A stretch of DNA of 64,000 nt from assembly GCA_023101885.1 (NCBI GenBank), contig JALPQD010000401.1:124001-188000 (forward strand), in the 5' to 3' direction. Of the stretch, positions 44,092 to 55,392 are shown piece after piece. The notes under the pieces are model-generated. The model worked only from the letters and a program-made list of their open reading frames with translations. It was not told the DNA's origin and ran no database searches. The stretch comes from Typhlomys cinereus (lineage: Eukaryota; Chordata; Mammalia; Rodentia; Platacanthomyidae). Position 1 is the stretch's first letter; every line of letters starts with the position of its first letter. A program made the translations under genes and the position numbers.

Positions 44092-46825
44092 GTAAGTGCC
44101 AGTTTCTGCTTTTTCTACAATGGCATTCAGTACTTCCTACTGTTTGGGTTGACTGTTGTCTATGCTTTTCTTCTTTCCTCCATTCTTTCTCTCTCTTCTT
44201 CCTTTCCTTTGGTTTTTAACACAGTAGAATCCAAGAAACACTCTCAAATAGCATGCTTGGTTTTCTTTCTGGAAAAAAAAATCAATATTTGACATCAGTT
44301 TGTTAAATTATGCAAGCAGTCTACAGTGTGCTGGCTATAGTTTGGAAAAACGGTTTAATCTTGTACAGAAGAAGAAGAAAAAAAAGATTAGCTTTGACTT
44401 CTATTGGACCAGCTCACCTGTTACCCTCTGTGGAGCAGCAAAGCGACTGTTGATAAAGTTTACCCCAGAGGCAGCGAGCAATCAAAGATGTCTTTGTAGG
44501 TTCCTCTTGAAGATATCTTAAGGAAGTTGCAAAATCTTAGAATGGATGAGCGAGCACACAGAATGGTTTATTAACAGGACTCAAGTGATTGAAGAACAAA
44601 TCTGATCATGCTTTAAACCTTCTCCTGGATGAGAGCAATTGACATCTTGGTAAAGGATGGGAATGTGGCCTTTGATGTGCTTTGGGAGCTGGATTACTGT
44701 GTAATTAAATCGGCACACAAAAATTGGATTTAAGGATGTCTAAATAGCAGCTTTACATGTTGTAAGAGAAATGTCATTATAAATTACTGCCACTTCTGTC
44801 CCATTGCCAGTGAGGGGTAGTAATATTTTAAGAAAAGTTCATTTGCGTGTTAATAAATTAAAAGGCAAACTTAATTTTTTATCAGCACAGTTCACAGGAA
44901 GAATTGGAACATCAGCAGAAATTTACCAGACACTGAAAAGAACAGAAAAGAAAGAAATGGAGGAGATAGCAAGAGAAAGAGAGAGAACACAGAGAGAGAA
45001 AGAAACCTCACTTTCAGCTTTTAATATTAACAATGTACTTGCCACTTCAGTCTGGTTATTAATGTGTTGCAGAGCCAATGCATCAAAGAACAAAGAGAAA
45101 AATTGAAATAGAAGTATTGCATGACAGTTGAAAAGAAGGATGATTGTTTATTAATATGCTTTCACTGCTATTATTTATTGAGCAACTTTGTCAACTTGGC
45201 TTTATAATAGAACAGATCAGTGGTCAGATCTGGGTCTCAGCTAATCACCCTGCAACGAGGTGCTTCCTTCTATTCGCGGAGGAAGAGTTTAATTTAAACC
45301 CTTGGAAACATTTATTTTATATAGGTTACATTAGTACATTAAACCCAAATCAGGATAAATAATAATACGCACTTAGTATTTTTTGTTTCCAAAGAGTGAA
45401 TTCTAGGTGGAGACTGGCTTTATTCCTATCCAAAATAATAAGCTGGACAGTTCTTTATCACAACGTGAGTCTTAGAATCAGGCTGCCACCATTCCCCTCA
45501 GCTAATCCATCCACCCCAGTAAATGCTGTGTTAGCATCAATTTTCATACTGTATTCAGCAGTCACTAACCATAGATACTTAGGCATCGAAATAAATATTG
45601 CTTCCCATCCATTTACATTTCCCCTTCCTTGAGCAATTGTAGGTAATGGCTCTAACTTACTACTGCTTTGATCTCCCATTTTCCTAAAATACAGAGTAAA
45701 AATTAAGGATATTACTCAGAGAATAATACATCTGGATGATATATTGAAATCTTCCTATCTGCATCTTGAGCCATCCCTATCTGCATCTGTTAGATGCTTT
45801 TTATATTGGATCAACTTGTCCTTTCCACCCAAATTTGTATAGCATTTTCCCTTTTTATTAGTAAAATATGAATTAATAATAGGATTTGAAATTAAATATT
45901 TTAATTATATATAATTTATATAAATATACATATATATGCTAAAACTCTGCCGTGGGCCATCCTCCTGCTCCCAAAAATGTGATGACAAGCTATATGTTGC
46001 CTTGTTACCTTTAGCTAGCAGTTTATAGTACCCTAATGGTTGGAAGGAGAGGAGAAAGTCGAATGAATTTCTCCTAGCATTGCCTGCTGTGTTTGTTACT
46101 GAATTGTTACTAACTAGAGGAGAATGTGTTCCCTGGAATTCTCATGAACCTTGTACTTAGATTGATGGCCAAGAGAGGAAGGCTGCAGCTCCCCAGATAT
46201 CCTGGAATGCTGGTTAGGAGACAGAATGAAGAGAGCTTCTGGGACAGCACCACGAGCCCCACCTTGGCACTTCGGCCAGCCGGCAGCATTTGGTGAGAGT
46301 AAACAGGTCATTAGCCAAGTGACAAAGTGACAGAAGAAAATATTCCTGAGGTTGGACAGTGGGGACTTCGTCTTGTGTTTACTCTCTTCTCAACAGTTGG
46401 TTCTGATTATTTTTTAAAGCATTTTGATGGTCTAAGAATTCCCAATGAGGTCCATGTAAGGAAGTTAATATGAGGGAAAAAATATTATGCTGTTGTCTTG
46501 AATCCTGGCTGTGACACAGTTGTGATATGAATGTCTACAGCAGTGAATCAGATTGGTTTGTCTGGTCTAAACTTTCTGTGATTGCTCAGAAGGAGAAAAG
46601 CTTCATTAAAGTCATTAATTGCTTCACCGACTTAGGAAGCATGAGTTTCTGAGATCCATAGTAGAACTTAGAATTTTGAGTTGTGGAATTAAACAAAGGC
46701 ATCGAGGAATGTTTTCCTATTATGAAAGAATTATATTCCCCATGGAGTATTTCCCCCTTTAACTGAGAGTGAGGATTAAAATTTGTACTTACATAGAGGT
46801 TCTTTTAATATCTTTATGAATAATG
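44092..46825 (+). other. Repeat-poor start of the next Tenm3 intron
   Basis: No SINE or L1 is recognised over 2.7 kb, which is unusual for this window. AT-rich blocks at about 44690-45110 and 45160-45400 are candidates for conserved regulatory sequence. A 100-codon ORF at 44804-45106 is unrecognised. Confidence 0.45.
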
Positions 46826-47050
46826 TGGATTGTTCTGCCTCTTTATTGCTTCGTTGTAGGGCCATATCTGCCCCCACATTTTTACATGGAATCTGGGGAT
46901 TAGAGAACTCAGATCCTTTTGCTTGAGAGTCAAAGACTTTTACCCCTGAGCCATCTCCCAAATCTAGCTTCTTCTCTTTCCAAGCTGCTGTCTAGAGGTG
47001 AGAGAGGAAACGGAAGGACCCATGAAGTACTCCATTATAAATAAATTTTA
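46826..47050 (-). repeat. Duplicated segment, copy 1 (SINE part plus flank)
   Basis: Shares ggccatatctgccc, ttttacatgg, ctgagccatctcccaaatct, agcttcttctctttccaa and tgtctagaggtgagagagga with 49828-50075. The first 130 bp are a B2-like SINE on the minus strand; the rest is not SINE. Confidence 0.85.
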
Positions 47051-48382
47051 AGACCTATAATTTTACCTTTCTCCCTATCTCCATCCCAATATTTCCTATA
47101 TAAAATTGCAGAAACAACTCAACCCTGCTTTTCTTGGATATTTAACTTACTCTGACTTAGAAAGACTGTTGATTGTCCCCTTAAAGCTCCTTGAATTCTC
47201 AGTTACACTCGTTGTTTCATGTTATTCATTTCTTAACTGGCTAGAGAGGGCATCGGAAGCCCTACTGTATCACAAAAGGTCAGCACAAGAAAGACCCAGG
47301 TAAAATAATTCACCAGAATTAAACGGATTTAAGAAGCCGACGCTGTGTGCTTTCTTCTAGTTACCATGGGAGTTTTATCATTCCCGTGAGTGAGGCTCTT
47401 TGTCCTAGGAAAAGATGCTATTCAGCATGCATACAATTATGCAAGCAGGAGTTCCCGGTGTGGTGTTCCACTTGTAACTTCAAAGAAAAGTTTAGTTTTC
47501 TGAAAGAGATTAGATTTCATGTATTTGTTGGCAAAGAGGCCATCGGTTCACATTTAGAAGGTATAGAACCGCTGTGAGGCTAATGAAATTTTGATGGCTG
47601 GGGCATCCTTCAGGAGTAAGAATATTTGGGCCATGCCACATATCTCCCAGTTAGCAGATAGTGAAAACACGTGATACAATGTAGTCTTTGCAAAACTAAC
47701 TTTTTATCAGCTGTAAGAATTTGAACCTAAGAAAGACTTTGGAGGAAAACAAATTCCAGTACATGGAGTTTTTGTATGAATTCCAAGTGCCTTCTCCTGA
47801 CAGGCACTGACCGCCTTGGTGGAGTTCTTGATACCTAGCCGGCAGCTGTGCACCTAGAAGAACCCTGGAGGGGTGGGAATACATGACCACCTGTTCACAA
47901 AAGCTTCAGAAAGCAAGGCTCCCCATGGTTACAAAATAAATGGATGGGCGCTGTAATCAAAATTATTCATCTGTTCAAGGGCATCGTAGACCCCTTTCCT
48001 GCCTCTCTGATGGGTTAAACTCTAGGCTGAACTCGCACAGTCCAGCTTAGCAAGCCGTCTGACCTTGATTCTGCGTGTCAGTCTAAATGTCAGGAGCAAA
48101 GCACTTTACTGTTTCAAAATGTCCACCTCCAAGCCTTACAGAGGTCTATGTGAGCCTTGTTTTCCAGCTGTGCAGAGTACACATCTGTCCTGCGCGATTC
48201 TGCAGGTGTGGTAAGGGAAAGGTGCCTGCATCCAGAGCTCCAGCCTTCAATGCCCCTTCCTTTTTAGCGCCCCCTTAAGGCTGTCCTGGCTCAGTCAGAG
48301 GCCCAGCGCGCCTCTTCCCCGGCCTGCTAATTCCTGAGTGCGCTGGTCCCCTGCCTCACTTCTGGTCTCCTCTACCTTTTAG
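47051..48382. other. Non-coding intron, no repeat recognised
   Basis: It ends in a strong polypyrimidine acceptor (48364-48382). Confidence 0.4.
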
Positions 48383-48885
48383 AGCCTCCCCGAAGGGACA
48401 AAGTGGCCTGTGATCAGAAAGATGACCTTTGGCGTCGGGCAGGCCAGAAGGAGGAGGCTCTGTTGCAGCACATCATTACGATTCAGACCCTTGAGATCGT
48501 TTCCGAAGGGGAAGAATTGAAAATGTGTCCTCTAGAGTTGGCTACCTGAGTTTTCCATGAGGCTGGCTGCCTCTCGTCTCAGGGACCATGCACGTCCTCA
48601 CTGAGCCTTCCTGTGCTCCCAGGACTACATGGGAGAAACAGACATGCAATGAATAGTGCAATTCCTCAGGTTAAGGGTTGCTGAGGAGATTTAATAAGGC
48701 CAAGTTTGCACTGCACTCAGAGCAGAGCCAGGAGTGTAACGAGCTATAAGCCAGTGAGTGCTGTTAGTATTATTGTGTAAAGATGGAAAATTGTACCTTG
48801 GAGTGATTAGGAGAATTAAATGAAATGAACAATATCAAGCACCTGCCAACTTTGGGTCCACAATAAATGCTCCTCCCTTTTCTCC
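48383..48885 (+). other. Candidate alternative terminal exon of Tenm3 (unverified)
   Basis: A strong acceptor (ggtctcctctaccttttag, 48364-48382) with a branch-point-like gctaatt at about 48327 precedes an open frame. Joined to exon B (one leftover base g), the first codon becomes GAG and the frame runs 54 more codons (PPRRDKVACDQKDDLWRRAG and on, ending CPLELAT) to TGA at 48547-48549. AATAAA lies at 48862-48867 within a MIR-like remnant. The product would be a 225-residue cytoplasmic-only teneurin-3. The peptide is not recognised from any family. The frame match has a one-in-three chance of arising at random and a 54-codon open frame is not rare, so this is a hypothesis only. Confidence 0.25.
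48655..48880 (+). mobile_element. MIR-type remnants, two in tandem
   Basis: ggttgctgaggagatttaat, agagcagagccaggagtgta (48680-48740) and ggagaattaaatgaaatgaa...ccacaataaatgctcc (48810-48870) look like two MIR 3' ends. The second supplies AATAAA at 48862. Confidence 0.5.
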
Positions 48886-49712
48886 CTGTTTCTACTGTAC
48901 ATCTCCCCACGTGATCTTTACTTGCAATAGTCAAGGGTGTGTAGGCTTGGTAAGAAGAGGGCGAGCTAATAGTTTTCCCCAGAAAAGGTAAAGATCCTTT
49001 GCATAGTCTGTAATTTCTGTCCCCGTTTATTGATTCTCTCATTTTCCTTCCCAGCCCCACATCCTTTTCAATTTACTGTAATTAAATGAATGTGCATTGA
49101 ATGGTGCCAATAATTAGTCTGATGGCTGTAGACTTCAAAGACTTCAGCTCCTTCCCCTCCTGGCCAAAGGAAATTTCAAAAGTAGTGTTTCCCTCAAAGG
49201 CTTGTTCCTTAGACAGCGCGTCAATTAAAAGGCAATTTCACTGATGCTCATCAGCTCACACAATAAAATAAATCATTCCCACAAGACTTCATTTCCCACC
49301 TGAGGTCTTAGTACCGTAACTGTTGGAGGACCCTACTATAGTCATACTCACTGTGCATTCCGGTGAAGTATAAGGGGCTAATTTGAACAGCAAAAAAGGG
49401 TATAACATTAAAGCATAATGCTTATTTTTTTTCATGCTGAAAATACTTGCCTTGTGCAGCTAAAATACTTTTAAGGAAACAATTTTGCTTCTTCTTTAAA
49501 AAAGGTATTTTAATAATTGGCTTTCTATAAGGAGAGAAAAATTCTGAAAGTTGGGTTATTGTTCTTTAAGAGGAAAAAGGATATGCCCCGTAAACTTTCA
49601 CTGTATTGCTTACTGCCATCTCTCGGTGGAGACCTTTAGCTAGTTTGTGATCCAGCCTCCCAAGTCAGGCCGAATATATTCTCTGAAAGTGTAGGCATAG
49701 CAGTTTCTTGTT
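48881..49712. other. Repeat-poor intron
   Basis: 49070-49300 has a run of TAATTA-type and ATTAAAT sites (ttactgtaattaaatgaatg, caataattagtctgatgg), a candidate enhancer-like element. No gene. Confidence 0.35.
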
Positions 49713-49729
49713 TTGTGCTGCACAAGTAA

Positions 49730-49776
<47 letters not shown>

Positions 49777-49990
49777 ACATATCTGTGGAAGCCAAGGGTG
49801 ACTTCAGGAATTATCCTGAATTGCTGTACCTCTTTATTACTTTGCTGTGGGATTTCTTAGGCTCTGCCTTGCAAGGCCTGATTTTCAGTCTAAGGCCATA
49901 TCTGCCCAACATTTTTACATGGCATCTGGGGATCAGAGCTCAGATCTTTTTGCTTGGGAATCAACCCCTGAGCCATCTCCCAAATCTAGC
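49713..49990 (-). mobile_element. B2-like SINE with (TG)n tail
   Basis: Pure TG run at 49733-49774, then gaagccaagggtgacttcag, cttaggctctgccttgcaag and ctgagccatctcc (head). Reverse complement of the older subfamily. Confidence 0.75.
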
Positions 49991-50075
49991 TTCTTCTCTT
50001 TCCAAATTGCTGTCTAGAGGTGAGAGAGGAAACAAAAGGAACCATAAGCTACTCCATTATAAAATTAAATTTTGG
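49828..50075 (-). repeat. Duplicated segment, copy 2
   Basis: Overlaps the SINE above and continues about 90 bp past its head with sequence matching copy 1 at 46960-47050. It has about 55 bp that copy 1 lacks. Confidence 0.85.
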
Positions 50076-51595
50076 AAGGGTTTGAGAGAAACTTGCTAGT
50101 GGCACTAGAGGACCTCAGTTCAGCCTACTCTTCTTAATACTAGGAGCGAGACACAGATGCTCTTTCATAGAGCCAATAAGACTTGGATTTTCTGAAGGTA
50201 GTTTGAAGAAAGAGGTCATTTTTACTTTACAAGAATCATTCCACTCCATTTTTATCAAGGAACCTTCTGAAACTGTGAGAATTAAAATGGAATTCCCTGA
50301 CTGTAAGAAATAAGTGCTCTTACAGTGCTATTCTAATTTTACAAGATTGTATCACACATACTAAGTTTTAACTTGAATGTAAATTCCATTATGGGCTCTC
50401 TTCTGGCGTGTAGTGGTCAATTCTGCCATGGTCTACCATTGTAAATTCCATTTTATGTTTTATGTAGGTGCACTAGTATGTCAAAAATAGTAAAAGAAAT
50501 CTTTTGGTGTGCTTATTAAATCAAGCTCAGAATAAAAGTGCTATTTGGAAAAAACACCATCAAATTGTTTCTAATACATACAGAATAATTGCATTTCCTC
50601 AATATGTATACATATAACCTCAATTGCATCTCATTACCCTTTGAGAGAAAACTACCATTTTTCACTAAAGGATAAAACACTTTCATTTTATGCATATGTA
50701 TAAATTATTCTTGAACACAGAAACAAGGATTTAAATATTTTTTAAAATCGCAATTATGAACCTAGATTTATGCAACATGATGCCATTAATAGATCTTAAA
50801 GATATACTTACTCTGTTGCTTTTCCATCCTGAGATTTTCAGTAAACTGGCTCCTTTGTTCTTGTCACATTGTTCATCTTATCCTCAGTTCTTCAGTTAAA
50901 AATGATACGGACCATCGGCTACCCACATTTAAGTTTTGAACATCCTTTTAGTGGTTGTAGGATTAAAACCAAAGTGAAGCGTACCATGTGTGTATCAGAA
51001 CTGATGATGTGTGCTGTTTTGATTTTTGAATGTGTTTTAGATATCTTGAAAAATCACAGCCATAGCAGTAAAAATTGTTTTAATTAATGAATTCAGCAGC
51101 AAGGTCATGCTGAATCAGGTTTATTGATGTAATTATCACTGAAATAGAAAAAAATAAATGTTAGAGTCACAGAACCTTAGTTTATTTGCCATTCTGGGTG
51201 TACTCAAGTGTTTTAAATGCAACTAACTGAGTTTCGTGTGCTATTTAGAGAATAATCTCAAGTCATAGTGTCTGCTTATTAACGTCATATATATGTGTAA
51301 TTTTATATATGAAAATCTTACATGTTATTCGGTGAGAGTTTGAATGGTAGTTTTTCTGTGCTGAAATTTTCTTGTATTTATTGGGTGACTTGAGAAGGTT
51401 TCTGTGCAATGATTAGACTGTACATAAAATAAATGTGAAAACTATTGAAATGGATTCAAATGCACATAGATTTGAGAAAAAGGCAATTAAGAATGTCTGA
51501 TGATGGTTACCTTGACCTTCCACATTATTAGTTTGAGACACACAGAAACTGCAAATTGAATTAAGTTGGGATGTGACTTATTGATTTGATTTCTT
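50076..51595. other. AT-rich non-coding intron
   Basis: No gene or recognisable repeat. Confidence 0.4.
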
Positions 51596-51745
51596 ATTTA
51601 GCATATCAACTACATCTTCATTCAATGAATAATAAATGCTGACTGTTGTACGAAGTGCTGGAAAAGCAAAAGTGAATAAGATGTAGTTCCCGACCTCTAG
51701 AAGCTCACAGGCTAGTTAGACAAACAGTCAAGTAGACATGTAATT
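51596..51745 (+). mobile_element. L2 LINE 3' fragment (ancient)
   Basis: ttcattcaatgaataataaa, acgaagtgctggaaaagc and agaagctcacaggctagtta match an L2 3' end. Confidence 0.65.
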
Positions 51746-52134
51746 GGATTTTAATGCCTTAAAGTGTATGACAACAGAATATGCAAAGTCAATGCAGCAC
51801 AGAACAGATTGCTGCCAGTAGAGAGGGGGGGTGGGGAGGGGGGAACAGATGCTTTTGGAAGGAGAAAGGAGGAGGCCTGGAGCAGAGAAGCCTAAGACAG
51901 AGGCAAAGCAGTGACAAGAAACTTAGTGAATCTTTAATGACTGTTCCTAGAGGTATAAGCTATGTACCTGCAACACATAAGCATTGAGACTGTGTAAGAG
52001 CTTCAGAATGTGCCAGGAGCTCCTTCCTGGAGTGTGTCTTCACCCTGCAGGTGATAAAGAAGCTACTTGGGATTTTAAATTATTTTGCTGCTTTATGTAT
52101 TTACCTATCAATAATTGATTAATTAATTAATGTA

Positions 52135-52139
52135 TGTGT

Positions 52140-52175
<36 letters not shown>

Positions 52176-52300
52176 CAGGAGAAAACTTTCAGGAATCAAT
52201 CCTCTCTTTCCTCTCTTCCATCTTGTGGGTTTCCGGATGAAACTCAGGTCATCATACTTCCTGGCAATGGCTTTCGCCAGGCCTGGCCTTGAGGGAGGCG
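52135..52300 (-). mobile_element. B3-type SINE with (TG)n
   Basis: TG run at 52145-52172, tcttccatcttgtgggtttc, gatgaaactcaggtcatcat, ggcaatggctttcgccagg. Confidence 0.65.
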
Positions 52301-52555
52301 GTATGGTCATGTGATCATTCCATAGAACACTTAGCGCAGCCAGACTGTGGATGGTCTTTGCAATAAGGGAGGAAGTTCCGGGAGCGCATGCTTCAGTTCT
52401 CAATGGTGCTCGCCTCTCCCAGTCCCCGAATCTGGAAATGAAGTTACTGTGGGAAGAATAAGTGTTAATCGTAGACTTCGAGGTTTCTGTATTCCACGTG
52501 AGGTTGTTCCCCAGTGTGGCAATGAGGCCTTGGGATGTTTAAGAGATGGGCTTCT

Positions 52556-52930
52556 GACTGAGTCCTTACACCTCATCAGAGGGGAGGCCCCAAAGGAAAG
52601 TTTGATATACACATTAAAGGATGCTCCAGGGATGGGGGGAGGAGGCATTGGGAGAAAGGGAGGGAGGGGGAAAGAGAGGGGAAAAGGGAGGAGGGAGCCG
52701 GGAGGTACAGGGAAGGGTGGAGGGAGGGAGGGGACGGGGTACCTATTAAGTGTGTATGAGCGGGAGGGGGGGATAAATACATTATTTAAAAAAATTAAAA
52801 AAAAGAATTCTCAAAATAAAAAACTACATCTCTTTAAAACAGATTCATTGGGATGTAAAGACATTTTCCTTATATATAGAAAAAAATAGAAAACATAAAA
52901 TATGGACAAGAAATAATAATTTAAAAAAAA
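52556..52930 (+). mobile_element. L1 3' end with second A-rich tail (apparent 3' transduction), 15-bp TSD
   Basis: It starts in gagtccttacacctcatcag, passes the G-rich tract (52630-52740), ggggtacctattaagtgtgt, and a first A-tail (52783-52804). Then follow about 110 bp of non-L1 sequence with CAAAATAAAA, and a second A-tail. TSD aagagatgggcttct is at 52541-52555 and 52931-52945. Confidence 0.82.
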
Positions 52931-53389
52931 AAGAGATGGGCTTCTAGAAGGTGATGATGTCACTGAAACTAAGAGTGAGGAAAAGGGCTTATAAATCAAG
53001 GCCACCCTCCTTGCTCACCCTTTTCTGGACATAACTAGTTTCTGCTCCACCTCCCTCCCACGTTGCCATTAACCAGGGCCTTGTCACATGCCTCACAGAT
53101 GATCCTGCCTCCTCTTGAACTTCCAACTTCTAGGACTGGGTTAAACCAACCTGTTTTGTTTATCAAGCACCCTGGCTCCAGTGTGCTGTTACAGAACAGC
53201 AACAAAAAACTTGGAAACAAATTTGTTGTTTAGATATTTATTATAGTTCTCCAAGTGGAAAAATACACAAGTTAGAGGGAAGATCCAGAGAGGAAAAGGG
53301 CATTCATTTAATAAAGAGAATTGGCTTCTCATGATTAATTCATTGTATGGGATTCAGGAGAAGGAAGATTTTTTGGTGACTACATGTCA

Positions 53390-53472
53390 GTCATGTCAGT
53401 GCACATCTGTCATCCTGGTACTGGGAAGGCGGCCAGCCCAAGCTACACAATAAGATTCTGTCTCCAAAGAAA
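53390..53472 (+). mobile_element. B1 SINE fragment
   Basis: cacatctgtcatcctggtac, ggccagcccaagctacacaa, agattctgtctccaaag. Confidence 0.65.
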
Positions 53473-54751
53473 AAAGTCACATCCCCAAAAGTACATGTTC
53501 TCTAATGTGTGATTCTAGATAAATGATGTGGAAAGTTAAACTACATTAATATTATTAAGGATTTAATAATTAAAATTTGTTATTTTAATTTTAATAATTT
53601 TAAATGAATACTCATAAGAACAGGTTATATTTGAGGGATTTGTAGGCTATCAAAGTTCAGTAATTCAGTAATCTATTAGGCAATTATACATTCATATATA
53701 TGTATATACGATATATATTTATGTGCATATAAATAAAGCCAGGGACAGAATGAAATCTTTGCCCAAAGCAAATCAAATGAGAAAAGAAGTAGGCTGACGA
53801 TATGATAGTAGAGTCTTAAGGTCACCCATGTTTTATGTCAGGGAGTAAAAGAAGCACAAATGAAAGAAGTAGAGACCTTCTCTCCACAGAGGCCAAAGGA
53901 AAATAAGATGAAAACCAAGCCATCAGTTCCAACAATAATCCAGGACACCATTTAGAGCAGAGAGGGGATACAGATTTCTGTGTAGAAGATGTGGTGATCA
54001 ATCTGACCCAATTGCCCCTTTAAGTGGAAATTATTATTTTCAAAGCCCAGACCAGTAAGTGAGGGAGATTGTCAACTCTCCAGGAATTTGGAGAAAGAGA
54101 CCATTTCATCCCACAATATTCCAGCATCTTGTGAAGAAGGAAAGGAAAATACAGAAGCAGAGATCAGGGGAAGTTTTTTGGAATATAACTTTAGGTAACT
54201 ATTACTTCTTCAAGGTTTATCTCTTAAGATAACTGTCATGTTACACAATTGCTTTTGGGTTTATTATCAGAAAAGATAAACTTCTGTGTATTTTTTATTA
54301 AAATCCTAATAAGTAACTCATTAGTGGAGCAGAAATTAATGGCATCTGATGAACCAGAGACCCTGGGTCATAAAAAGATTTAGTGGGGAAGTACATTCTT
54401 ATCCAAAATTGAGATTTTTAAAAATAATTTGGTAAAACTCCAAAACATATAATAGAACCTAATGAAAAAAAGGGAACTGTTAGCTTTGGAACTTAAACTT
54501 CAGAATTTCAATGCTATGTCCCTGGGGATATAGAGATTTTATTTTCTCTTTTCAATTCTTTATGTGTATGGGATGTGGGATGTGTGTACATGGGTTAAAG
54601 AGAGACCCATATAAAATATACATATGTATAGGCAAAAATGTTCGTTCCTCTGTATATGAGCTCTGCCCTGAGGATTATATTAATAGGTAGAAAATAATTG
54701 TTTTGAACTTTGCAACTACCATGTGCTTTTGCACTATCTTTTTATCCCCTT
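53473..54751. other. AT-rich non-coding intron
   Basis: No supported feature. Confidence 0.4.
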
Positions 54752-54852
54752 TGGATTTTTGACCCCAGTCCGACCTATAACATATAGGGATCCTCCCACC
54801 TCAGCCTTTTAAGTGCTAGGACAGGCATGAGTTCCCACTTCTGGGTGGTCTT
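54752..54852 (-). mobile_element. B1 SINE remnant
   Basis: gatcctcccacctcagcctt, ttaagtgctaggacaggcat. Confidence 0.6.
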
Positions 54853-55282
54853 ATAAATGCTTTTTCCAAATTTTGGCAGAAAAAACAAAATGCCTATTTA
54901 CAAGCATAAAATTTTACAATCATATTTTATTTTTAAATGAACGTTCCTAAGAAAACATCAGGCCACCTGTCTATCTGTGCATCTGTGAACCAAAAAACAT
55001 GGTTGCAAAAATAGCCTGTTAAAAGCTACAGCGGCAGTTCTTTTTTGCATATTGAGTTCTAGATCCCACGACTTTGTGAAACTGTGATTTGAACCAGTGT
55101 GATTAATATCAAAATCATCAGGAGAAAGTCTTGCTTTTCCCACCAGTTTAAGTGGGAATGCTAAAATTAAAAAAAAAAAAATCTTAGAATTTTGACAAAT
55201 AGCAGATGGGGGTTCCTAGGGGATTTGAAAGTGCTTGAACAAAGTGGCAGTGACAGAGAAAGCAAGGAGAAACATCTCCCAA

Positions 55283-55392
55283 GGTGCTTGGTGTAGTGGG
55301 CAAATGCCCCTGATTTCATCTAGTCTTGGAAGCTAAACAGGGTCGGGCCAGTTAGTCCTTGGCTGGGTAAGCAATGTGGAGAAGGAAGACTA
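55283..55392 (+). pseudogene. 5S rRNA pseudogene
   Basis: tcttggaagctaaacagggt cgggcca gttagtccttggctggg aligns to the middle of 5S rRNA. The box A region differs by one base (aaacag for AAGCAG); the 5' part and box C are degraded, so transcription is unlikely. No target duplication seen. Confidence 0.8.

Noticed and set aside
44804..45106. 100-codon ORF after exon B
   Set aside because: Considered as the next teneurin-3 exon. It has none of the expected Ten_N sequence and is probably open by chance in AT-rich, purine-rich DNA.
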